From positions 1 through 7,997 of the forward strand of contig JBJEPV010000147.1 of the NCBI GenBank assembly GCA_051881415.1: a DNA stretch of 7,997 nucleotides, given 5' to 3'. This document shows, piece after piece, positions 1 to 5,936 of the stretch. This stretch comes from Fimenecus sp051881415 (GTDB taxonomy: Bacteria > Bacillota > Clostridia > Oscillospirales > Acutalibacteraceae). Each line of letters starts with the position of its first letter. Positions within the stretch are counted from its first letter, which is position 1. The notes under the pieces were generated by a model that ran no database searches, was not told the origin of the DNA, and worked only from the letters and a program-made list of their open reading frames with translations. Made by a program: the position numbers and the translations under genes.

Positions 1-14
1 TACTTTAAATTGTA

Positions 15-92
15 TTGCATTTTATGACGGAATTATACAAGTAAATATGTATGATATTTTGCAAGTAAATTTTAGTTGTAATTTGTAATATA
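15..92 (+). promoter_or_regulatory. AT-rich upstream region of the collagen-like gene with short repeats
   Basis: The first 92 bases hold no gene. They contain two 9-base direct repeats CAAGTAAAT (38-46 and 62-70, 24 bases apart) and a tandem heptamer TTGTAAT (76-82 and 83-89). A perfect -10 hexamer TATAAT lies at 89-94 and a weaker TATGAT at 50-55. No well-spaced -35 was found for either; TTGCAA at 59-64 is 24 bases from TATAAT, which is too far. The repeats could be a regulator site, but that is inference. If TATAAT 89-94 is real, transcription would start near 101, downstream of the ATG at 93. Confidence 0.3.
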
Positions 93-3000
93 ATGTGGTA
101 TGATGAAGAAAATTACGAAAGAAAGAAGAGGGTTATTTTGCAAAAAATCGAATCGAAACATAAAATCGGTTTAAAAATCATCGCTGTACTGCTTGCGGTA
201 GTGTTGATTTTCGGCATTTCGGTGGGGGCGGCGACGCTCGTGCACAGAAAAAGCGGTGTTCCCGCAAATACTACGGTGAAAAACGGGCTGTCCGCATATG
301 AATTGGCGGTGCAATACGGCTATAACGGCACGGTGCAGGAGTGGCTTTCTTCGTTAAACGGCAAATCGGCTTATGAAATTGCCGTGGAAAACGGCTATAC
401 GGGCACACAAAAGGATTGGACAGCCTCTTTGAAAGCCAATGCAGACACAGACCCGACAAGCATAAAAACCGCCGCTTTTTCACAAGACGGCGAATTGCTG
501 ATAACCCTTTCCGACGGCACGGTGCTTAATTTGGGCAAAGCGGTCGGCGCAGACGGTAAGGACGGCGCAAACGGACAAAACGGCAAAGACGGTACAAATG
601 GGCGCGACGGCGTGGACGGTATAAACGGTATAGATGGGCGTGACGGCGTGAACGGTGCAAATGGGCGCGACGGGCAAGACGGCGTCGGCATTTCCGCGGC
701 GGATATGAACGAAGACGGGCAGTTGGTGCTGACCTTTTCAGACGGAACAACCGTAAATTTGGACAGAGTTGTGGGTATGAACGGTGCGGACGGCGTCGGG
801 GTTGCAAACAGTAGCATCAACGAAAACGGTGAATTGGTATTAACCTACACCAACGGGCAAACCGCCAATCTCGGTGTGGTTGTGGGCGCGAACGGGCGCG
901 ACGGTGTTGACGGCGTAAATGGCAGAGACGGTGCAGATGGTATAAACGGTACGAACGGACAGGACGGTCGAGACGGCATCAGTATCGTGCGCTCTGCAAT
1001 CAACGCAAACGGTGAACTTGTGTTGACCTATTCCGACAATACATCGGCAAATCTCGGTGTGGTCGTGGGCGCAAACGGGCGTGACGGCGTGGACGGCACA
1101 AACGGCGTCGACGGACAAGACGGGCGCGACGGTGCGGACGGTATCAGCGTAACCAACGCCCAAATCAATTCTGACGGCGAATTGGTGCTGACCTACTCTA
1201 ACGGGCAGCGTTCCAACCTTGGGAATGTTATCGGTGCCGACGGCAGAGACGGCGCGGACGGGCAAGACGGCAGAGACGGCGTGGACGGTATAAACGGTAC
1301 AGACGGGCGTGACGGTGCTGACGGGCAAGACGGCATCAGCGTAGTCAATTCCGAAATTAACGCAAGAGGCGAATTGGTGCTGACCTACTCCGACCATACA
1401 ACTGCTAATCTCGGCGTGGTTGTGGGCGCAAACGGGCGTGACGGTGTGGACGGCACAAACGGCGTTGACGGACAGGACGGGCGCGACGGTGCGGACGGTG
1501 CAGATGGCGCGGACGGTGTTGGTATTTCCAATATTACCGTCAGCGCAGACGGCGAACTTGGAATTACCCTTACAAACGGAACAACACTCAATCTCGGCAA
1601 TATCAAGGGTGCAAAAGGTGACAAGGGTGATAAAGGGGATGCAGGCGCAAACGGTGTAGACGGCACGAATGGAACGGACGGGCAGGACGGTGTCGGCGTT
1701 GCGTCTACTTCTATCAACGCCGCCGGTGAACTTGTGATTACTTATACAGACAGCACAACGGTAAATCTCGGTGTGGTTGTCGGTGCGGACGGTCGAGACG
1801 GTGTGGATGGTACAAACGGTGCAGATGGGCGCGACGGCACGGACGGGCAGGACGGTGTCGGCGTTGCATCGACTTCGATTAACGCCGCAGGCGAACTTGT
1901 GATTACATACACAGACGGCACAACGGCAAATCTCGGTGTGGTTGTCGGCGCAGACGGGCGCGACGGCGTGGACGGTACAAACGGTGCGGACGGCAGAGAC
2001 GGCGTGGACGGCACGAATGGTGCGGACGGGCAGGACGGTGTCGGCGTTGCATCGACTTCGATTAACGCCGCAGGCGAACTTGTGATTACATATACAGACG
2101 GCACTACGGCAAATCTCGGTGTGGTTGTCGGTGCGGACGGTCGAGACGGTGTGGACGGCACAAACGGCACGGACGGGCAGGACGGTGTTGGTGTTGCATC
2201 GACTTCGATTAACGCCGCAGGTGAACTTGTGATTACATATACAGACGGCACTACGGCAAATCTCGGTGTGGTTGTCGGTGCAGACGGCAGAGACGGCGTG
2301 AACGGCACAAACGGTGCAGACGGGCAAGACGGGCAAGACGGGCAAGACGGTATCGGGATTTCCAATGTAGAAATCAACGCGGCAGACGAACTTGTGCTCA
2401 CCTTTTCTGACGGCGCAAGCATCAACCTCGGCAACATTAAAGGCGCAAAAGGTGAAAAAGGTGATAAAGGCGACAAGGGCGATAAAGGTGATAAAGGTGA
2501 CAAGGGCGATGCAGGCACAAACGGTACAGACGGTATAAATGGTACAGACGGTGCGGACGGTGTCGGCATTGCCGATGTCACAATTTCCGCAAGCGGCGTG
2601 TTAAGCGTTACGCTCACCAACGGTACGGTGCTCAACCTCGGCAACATCAAAGGCGCGGACGGCATCGGTATTACGAATGTGGAAATCAATGCGGCAAATG
2701 AACTTGTCCTCACCCTTTCCGACGGCACAACATTAAATCTCGGAAATATTAAAGGCGAAAAAGGCGATAAAGGCGACGCGGGCGCAGACGGTGCGGACGG
2801 TGCGGACGGCGTAGGCATTGCAACCGTTACCGTTGCCACCGACGGCACATTGACCGTTACACTCACAAACGGCACAGCCCTGAACCTCGGCAATATCAAA
2901 GGGGAAAAGGGCGACAAGGGCGATAAAGGCGATACGGGCGAAAAGGGAGATAAAGGTGACAAAGGTGATGCCGGTGCAGATGGCAGGGGTATTGCCAATA

Positions 3001-3647
3001 TGGAAATGGTCGACGGTGCACTTGTAGTGACCTATACCGATGGGACAACCCAAGACCTTGGCAGTTTCACTTCAACAGATACGTATATGTTAGATTTCAA
3101 CTTGCTATCAAGCGGCGATTTAGAGGTTTCTTTAAATAGAGATTATTATAAAATTGTGCGTACAATATCAATTCCAAGCACATTTCAAGGAAGAACGGTA
3201 ACAAAAATTGCCGATAGCGGTTTTTTTAATTTACCTTCTTTGGAAACTGTTACAATACCAAATACTATAACAGAGATTGGTGAAGATGCTTTTAATAGTT
3301 GTACTTCATTAGAGACGATTGCGCTGCCTAACAGTTTAAAAATCATTGGAAATGGTGCTTTTAGGTCCACAAAATTAACTACTATTTTCATTCCTGCAAG
3401 TGTTACAAACATTGGTATATGGTCAGCACCGAACAGTTTGACAACCGCCTATTTTGAAAAGCAAACCGGTTGGAAAAGAACAGATCCCATGCCATTTACT
3501 CAGGTGCCCACCTCATCTACCTCATATCCTTACGATGTAACTTCAAATATCAGTGATCCAACAAGCGCCGCTAAATTATTGAAGTATAATTATTATAGCT
3601 ATAGTGAAAATACTTCTTACGGCTATGCTTTAAAGAATCAAGAGTAA
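93..3647 (+). CDS. Membrane-anchored collagen-like surface protein with BspA-type LRR head
   Basis: This is a very large (1184-residue) surface fibre. Residues 1-26 are charged and cytoplasmic, and residues 27-49 form one hydrophobic segment (signal anchor; cleavage near VGA-A at 44-47 cannot be excluded). Residues 65-114 hold two SAYE-x-A-x3-GY-x-GT-x4-W repeats, a motif common before collagen tracts in Firmicute and phage proteins. Residues 123-992 carry sixteen ~32-residue modules of the form G-I/V-x-I...GELV-x-TYSDGTT-x-NLG, separated by Gly-X-Y tracts of roughly 120 triplets in all, mostly GxD/GxN and later GDK/GEK. Residues ~1015-1110 are BspA-type LRR (IPNTITEIGEDAF, LPNSLKIIGNGAF), followed by a GW and 'SDPTSAAKLL' cap known from LRR_5 proteins. 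There is no LPXTG motif. Inferred role: a long outward stalk presenting an adhesive head. Start is uncertain: ATG 93 lacks a ribosome site, while in-frame TTG 138 has GAGG six bases upstream and keeps the membrane segment. Confidence 0.88.
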   Translation: MWYDEENYERKKRVILQKIESKHKIGLKIIAVLLAVVLIFGISVGAATLVHRKSGVPANTTVKNGLSAYELAVQYGYNGTVQEWLSSLNGKSAYEIAVENGYTGTQKDWTASLKANADTDPTSIKTAAFSQDGELLITLSDGTVLNLGKAVGADGKDGANGQNGKDGTNGRDGVDGINGIDGRDGVNGANGRDGQDGVGISAADMNEDGQLVLTFSDGTTVNLDRVVGMNGADGVGVANSSINENGELVLTYTNGQTANLGVVVGANGRDGVDGVNGRDGADGINGTNGQDGRDGISIVRSAINANGELVLTYSDNTSANLGVVVGANGRDGVDGTNGVDGQDGRDGADGISVTNAQINSDGELVLTYSNGQRSNLGNVIGADGRDGADGQDGRDGVDGINGTDGRDGADGQDGISVVNSEINARGELVLTYSDHTTANLGVVVGANGRDGVDGTNGVDGQDGRDGADGADGADGVGISNITVSADGELGITLTNGTTLNLGNIKGAKGDKGDKGDAGANGVDGTNGTDGQDGVGVASTSINAAGELVITYTDSTTVNLGVVVGADGRDGVDGTNGADGRDGTDGQDGVGVASTSINAAGELVITYTDGTTANLGVVVGADGRDGVDGTNGADGRDGVDGTNGADGQDGVGVASTSINAAGELVITYTDGTTANLGVVVGADGRDGVDGTNGTDGQDGVGVASTSINAAGELVITYTDGTTANLGVVVGADGRDGVNGTNGADGQDGQDGQDGIGISNVEINAADELVLTFSDGASINLGNIKGAKGEKGDKGDKGDKGDKGDKGDAGTNGTDGINGTDGADGVGIADVTISASGVLSVTLTNGTVLNLGNIKGADGIGITNVEINAANELVLTLSDGTTLNLGNIKGEKGDKGDAGADGADGADGVGIATVTVATDGTLTVTLTNGTALNLGNIKGEKGDKGDKGDTGEKGDKGDKGDAGADGRGIANMEMVDGALVVTYTDGTTQDLGSFTSTDTYMLDFNLLSSGDLEVSLNRDYYKIVRTISIPSTFQGRTVTKIADSGFFNLPSLETVTIPNTITEIGEDAFNSCTSLETIALPNSLKIIGNGAFRSTKLTTIFIPASVTNIGIWSAPNSLTTAYFEKQTGWKRTDPMPFTQVPTSSTSYPYDVTSNISDPTSAAKLLKYNYYSYSENTSYGYALKNQE
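1689..2279 (+). repeat. Near-identical tandem stalk modules (four copies)
   Basis: Modules starting at residues 533, 588, 649 and 698 (bases 1689, 1854, 2037 and 2184) share the protein core GVGVASTSINAAGELVITYT. The last three are almost identical in DNA, including synonymous sites such as gcatcgacttcgattaacg. Unit lengths are 165, 183 and 147 bases, all multiples of nine or three, and they differ only in how many Gly-X-Y triplets follow the module. This is what recent unequal crossing-over or slippage in frame would leave. Confidence 0.85.
2442..2516 (+). repeat. 9-bp tandem repeat coding GDK/GEK triplets
   Basis: Residues 784-808 read as consecutive Gly-X-Lys triplets (GAK, GEK, five GDK, then GDA), encoded by a 9-base unit GGY-GAY-AAR. 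A related tract codes residues 937-963 (2901-2981). Changes in copy number by slippage would stay in frame and only change stalk length. Lys-Gly-Asp and Lys-Gly-Glu sequences are known to stabilise bacterial collagen helices by interchain ion pairs; applying that here is inference. Confidence 0.75.
3063..3644 (+). other. BspA-type LRR head domain of the surface protein, compositionally distinct
   Basis: Residues 991-1184. Three to four LRR_5-type repeats of ~23 residues are visible between about 1021 and 1110, with the pattern L-x-x-I-x-IP-x-x-ITEIG-x-x-AF. The only cysteine of the whole protein is here (C1070). The terminal ~70 residues, rich in S, T, Y and N, resemble the cap of other secreted LRR_5 proteins. 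From about base 3064 the DNA becomes clearly richer in A and T and loses the GGC/GAC-type codons of the stalk, suggesting a different origin for the head. Confidence 0.75.
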
Positions 3648-3722
3648 TTTTATTCGCATAGAAAAAGTGAAGTTCAAAAACCTATATTTGTATTTCAAAA
3701 TTTAATGCACAAAGGATAAAAC

Positions 3723-3728
3723 TATAAT
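3723..3728 (+). promoter_or_regulatory. Possible -10 box upstream of the EVE-like gene
   Basis: A perfect TATAAT occurs 61 bases before the chosen ATG at 3789. The best -35 candidate at usual spacing (TTTAAT at 3701-3706, 16 bases away) is poor. The 135-base gap after the surface protein gene shows no clear terminator hairpin, so read-through is also possible. Confidence 0.3.
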
Positions 3729-3788
3729 TCAATCCGATGTGTGAAAGCGTGTTTTAATAAAAAACTATACATACGAGGAGAAATGAAA

Positions 3789-4307
3789 ATGACAGTTTGG
3801 AAAATGAATTTAAACCCGTATATTGAAGGAAAAGACAATTTTCCCGATAAAAAATTCGATCCATTTTGCTTTTGCGGATTGAAAAGAGTTATCGCCATCG
3901 GCTGGCTGTATAACGGTTTTTGGAATTCGTATGACGAGTATATAAACGGCGCAAATAAGGCGTATGCCGGCTCACCGGATTTCAAAAAAGCATTTAATGC
4001 GTTTCATTCGATGCAATTTGGCGATTTGGTTTTACTCAACGATTCCGCTCGCGACAAATACTATGTTTGCCGTGTGTTAGATGATGCACCGAAAGCGGAT
4101 AAATACGAAGAATTTAAAACATACGGATTTTCCGCATACCGCAATACAACGGAATTTTACGAGTGGTGTGACAAATCCGAAATTGAGCAGATATTCGGAT
4201 TTTCCGCAGTGCAATGCAGTCCCCGCGCAACCGTTGAACACATTCGTGATACGGCGTTATGTGAAAAAATATACGCGTTTTACAAATCTAAAACCCAATC
4301 GGTTTAA
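3789..4307 (+). CDS. Small stand-alone protein, probable EVE/PUA-like domain
   Basis: 172 residues with no signal peptide or membrane segment, so cytoplasmic. The reading frame is open to GTG 3741, but AGGAG at 3776-3780 lies eight bases before ATG 3789, making that the best start (ATG 3783 is only two bases from it). The layout resembles EVE/PUA-like proteins: an N-terminal WKMNLNP strand, DPFCFCGLKRVIAIGW at 24-39, a helical part with conserved-looking aromatics (YDEYINGANKAY, 48-59), then MQFGDLVLL (75-83), YYVCRV (91-96), and a C-terminal FSAVQCSPRATVEHIRD (138-154). EVE-type domains bind modified bases in DNA or RNA and often sit in restriction systems. No nuclease motif is present here, so the function is unknown; the fold call rests on motif resemblance from memory. 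The flanking genes give no clear functional link. Confidence 0.6.
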   Translation: MTVWKMNLNPYIEGKDNFPDKKFDPFCFCGLKRVIAIGWLYNGFWNSYDEYINGANKAYAGSPDFKKAFNAFHSMQFGDLVLLNDSARDKYYVCRVLDDAPKADKYEEFKTYGFSAYRNTTEFYEWCDKSEIEQIFGFSAVQCSPRATVEHIRDTALCEKIYAFYKSKTQSV

Positions 4308-4314
4308 TTTATTC

Positions 4315-4353
4315 GGAAAGGCTTTGTATTTTACAAGGTCTTTCTTGCTTTTT
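4315..4353 (+). terminator. Rho-independent terminator after the EVE-like gene
   Basis: A 13-pair stem (4315-4327 with 4333-4345, including three G-U pairs) with loop ATTTT, followed after TGC by five T residues (4349-4353). It begins eight bases after the stop codon of the EVE-like gene. Confidence 0.55.
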
Positions 4354-4373
4354 CCCTGCTATTCGACTATACT
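4345..4373 (+). promoter_or_regulatory. Possible promoter of the zinc-ribbon gene
   Basis: TTGCTT (4345-4350) and TATACT (4368-4373) are separated by 17 bases. The -35 box is a weak match (TTG only), and it overlaps the end of the upstream terminator. The predicted start near 4380 would leave only about ten bases before ATG 4390, unusually short, so this is a weak call. Confidence 0.28.
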
Positions 4374-4389
4374 GTAATCGGTGATACCT

Positions 4390-5307
4390 ATGGATATTTT
4401 GCATTGCCCGCACTGCGGCAAGGAGTTGCCGCCGGAAATGCAGTTTTGCCCCTACTGTATGGAGCGCATAACCGAGCCTGCCGCCGTATCGGCGGACGAG
4501 CTGCGCCCGACAAGGCAATGGAAAAAACCGAATAAAACAACTGTTCTCCTCACAAGTATTGCGCTTTGCGCTGTGGCGGCGGTATCGCTCGGCGTGGGGC
4601 TCTTTCGGCATGCACAAGCGAAAAACAATCTACCTGCCGTTTCTCCCGAAAGCGGCGCCTATACGGAAACGGCGCCCACAGACGAAAACGACGAACCGAT
4701 ACCCACCGCGCCGACCGAGAAAAGCAAAATCGGCAGTTTATTCAGTAACATTTTTTCTTCCGACAGCAAAACCGATGTGAACACGCCTGCCAACGGCAAT
4801 ACGGTCAACGAAAATCCCGTGCAAAGCGGCGGGCAGTCCTCTGCGGGCGGCGCAAGCACGCCGAGCGGCACCGGCACCAATACGCCTGTCGGAAGTGCGC
4901 CTTCCACCTCCCCTGCGGCACAACCGCCGCAAGGCGGTGCTGCTTCGGGCGGGAGCGTAAATACCGACCCCTGTGCAAACGGGCACACTTGGGCACCCGT
5001 CACCGAAACCGTCCATCACGGCGAAGTCGGGCATTACGAGGCAGTGGAGCATCAGCAATCGGTTACAAAATATAAATGCCCCGTGTGCTATGAAAAATTT
5101 GCAAGCCTTGATGTATACTACGCGCATTTTGACAGCGCGCACACGCCGAGTTACAGCGGAGACCCCATAAGGGCGTTGCGCAATCAATATGAACCGGTAA
5201 GTGAAATTGAAACCTACACAACCAACGAATGGGTTGTGGATAAGGCGGCGTATGACGAAACCGTAATTGTCGGGTACACTTGCAGTATTTGCGGCGCAAA
5301 ACAGTAA
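4390..5307 (+). CDS. Zinc-ribbon membrane protein with extracytoplasmic C2H2-type region
   Basis: 305 residues from ATG 4390, with GGTGA (4380-4384) five bases upstream; GTG 4381 is an in-frame alternative adding three residues. Domains in order: a zinc ribbon C6-x2-C9 / C20-x2-C23 (CPHC...CPYC); one membrane helix at about 50-72 with lysines before it, placing the N-terminus inside; a low-complexity S/T/P/G/N linker at 80-194; and a C-terminal region at 195-305. The C-terminal region holds CANGHTW (195-201), a His-rich stretch (H209, H210, H215, H221), C230-x2-C233-x12-H246-x4-H251, and a final C298-x2-C301. Related Clostridia proteins with AYDE-TV...GY-C-x2-CGA repeats exist, mostly uncharacterised. 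Probable role: a sensor or cell-envelope protein that binds zinc on both faces of the membrane; this is inference. The gene is followed by a strong terminator. Confidence 0.75.
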   Translation: MDILHCPHCGKELPPEMQFCPYCMERITEPAAVSADELRPTRQWKKPNKTTVLLTSIALCAVAAVSLGVGLFRHAQAKNNLPAVSPESGAYTETAPTDENDEPIPTAPTEKSKIGSLFSNIFSSDSKTDVNTPANGNTVNENPVQSGGQSSAGGASTPSGTGTNTPVGSAPSTSPAAQPPQGGAASGGSVNTDPCANGHTWAPVTETVHHGEVGHYEAVEHQQSVTKYKCPVCYEKFASLDVYYAHFDSAHTPSYSGDPIRALRNQYEPVSEIETYTTNEWVVDKAAYDETVIVGYTCSICGAKQ

Positions 5308-5347
5308 CAAAAACGGATTTCCGCACAAAATCATACCTACAAACGCA

Positions 5348-5384
5348 AAAAAGAGCAGGACTTTTGAAAAGTCCTGCTCTTTTT
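5348..5384. terminator. Bidirectional terminator between convergent genes
   Basis: Perfect 18-base arms (5348-5365 and 5367-5384) around a single G; the realistic loop is TTTTGAAAA. The core stem GAGCAGGAC/GTCCTGCTC is GC-rich and flanked by A5 on the left and T5 on the right, so it can stop transcription from both sides. It lies 40 bases after the zinc-ribbon gene and 15 bases after the end of the minus-strand flavoprotein gene. Confidence 0.93.
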
Positions 5385-5399
5385 CAATGGTTTTTTGCA

Positions 5400-5936
5400 T
5401 TATACGCGTTTGCCCATTTCAAAGGCTTCGGTGTAGGCGTTTGTCGCCTTGATTTCGCCGATTTGCCACGCGCCCGTGCCGTAAATGATGCCCGCTTCGT
5501 TTGCATTCGGCAGGCAGTCCAAGGTAAACCCGCGCAAACCCTCTATGGTGCGGGCAAGGCTTTCCCTGTCCGTATCGGCGGCGGTCAGTATGTAGTAAAA
5601 ATCCTTATTCGCAATTTCCGTGTAGCGCGGCACGGTGCGGTCAATAAAGGTTTTCAGTTGCCCGTCCATCGAGTAAAAATACACGGGTGTGGCAAGCACA
5701 ATCACATCTGCCTGTACCATCTTTTCAAGCAGTGCCGCCATATCGTCCGCCTGCACGCATTTGTGGGTGCTGTTACATACGCCACACCCGCGGCAGTAGC
5801 CGATATTGTAATTTTTTAAGAATATTTTTTCAACACTATGCCCTGCACTCTCTGCACCCGCTTGAAAACGGTCGCAAAGCAGGTCGGAATTGCCGCCCTT
5901 TCGCGGACTTGACGAGATTATCAATACTTTTTTCAT
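5400..5936 (-). CDS. Flavodoxin-fold NAD(P)H-dependent oxidoreductase with Isf-like cysteine motif
   Basis: 178 residues, cytoplasmic, full length for the NADPH-dependent FMN reductase / flavodoxin-like family. KVLIISSSPRKGGNSD (3-18) is the first strand and FMN-phosphate loop; ATPVYFYSMDGQLKTFIDR (82-100) is the second FMN-contacting loop. C48-x2-C51-x2-C54-x5-C60 fits the compact CX2CX2CX4-7C motif that holds a 4Fe-4S cluster in archaeal iron-sulfur flavoproteins (Isf). Many Firmicute relatives keep these cysteines without proof of a cluster, so cluster binding is inference. The ATG (5936-5934) overlaps the stop of the upstream alcohol dehydrogenase as ATGA, with no strong ribosome site of its own, so it is probably translated by coupling. 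Likely job: electron transfer or reduction of a small electrophile (quinone, nitro or carbonyl compound) in the same MerR-controlled operon. Confidence 0.88.
   Translation of the reverse strand: MKKVLIISSSPRKGGNSDLLCDRFQAGAESAGHSVEKIFLKNYNIGYCRGCGVCNSTHKCVQADDMAALLEKMVQADVIVLATPVYFYSMDGQLKTFIDRTVPRYTEIANKDFYYILTAADTDRESLARTIEGLRGFTLDCLPNANEAGIIYGTGAWQIGEIKATNAYTEAFEMGKRV

Larger units (their letters stand above)
543..2981 (+). repeat. Stalk-coding repeat: Gly-X-Y tracts alternating with ~32-residue modules
   Basis: Residues 151-963 of the surface protein. Module starts (residue) are near 123, 197, 234, 295, 350, 414, 475, 533, 588, 649, 698, 753, 823, 857, 906 and 964. Collagen tracts between them vary from none (855-856) to about 44 residues (153-196). 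No proline occurs anywhere from residue 122 to 1027. Gly is strictly every third residue within tracts. Most copies differ at synonymous positions (GGC/GGT, GAC/GAT, AAA/AAG), so most duplications are old. The register G...G carries through the NLG-x-x-x-G end of each module, so each beta module joins its collagen tract without a break. Confidence 0.9.

Noticed and set aside
543..2981. CRISPR-like or satellite repeats
   Set aside because: The repeats are coding, in frame, variable in unit length and without unique spacers of constant size.
840..2998. Very long open frames on the minus strand inside the collagen-like gene (501 and 418 codons)
   Set aside because: They are the complement of the Gly-Asp/Asn repeat codons, which cannot form stops in those frames. 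The products are low-complexity (SAPSAP, AVCTVH) with no domain, and the plus-strand frame has a membrane segment and recognisable domains.
93..3647. Phage tail fibre or prophage fragment
   Set aside because: The SAYE/GY-GT and collagen motifs occur in phage proteins, but the N-terminal membrane anchor and LRR head point to a cell-surface protein, and no phage genes flank it.
3741..3788. GTG 3741 as start of the EVE-like gene
   Set aside because: The clear ribosome site AGGAG at 3776-3780 lies inside that extension and serves ATG 3789.
4738..5400. Minus-strand frame of 220 codons opposite the zinc-ribbon gene
   Set aside because: Its product has no recognisable motif, it runs across the bidirectional terminator, and the plus-strand frame has paired CxxC motifs and a membrane helix.
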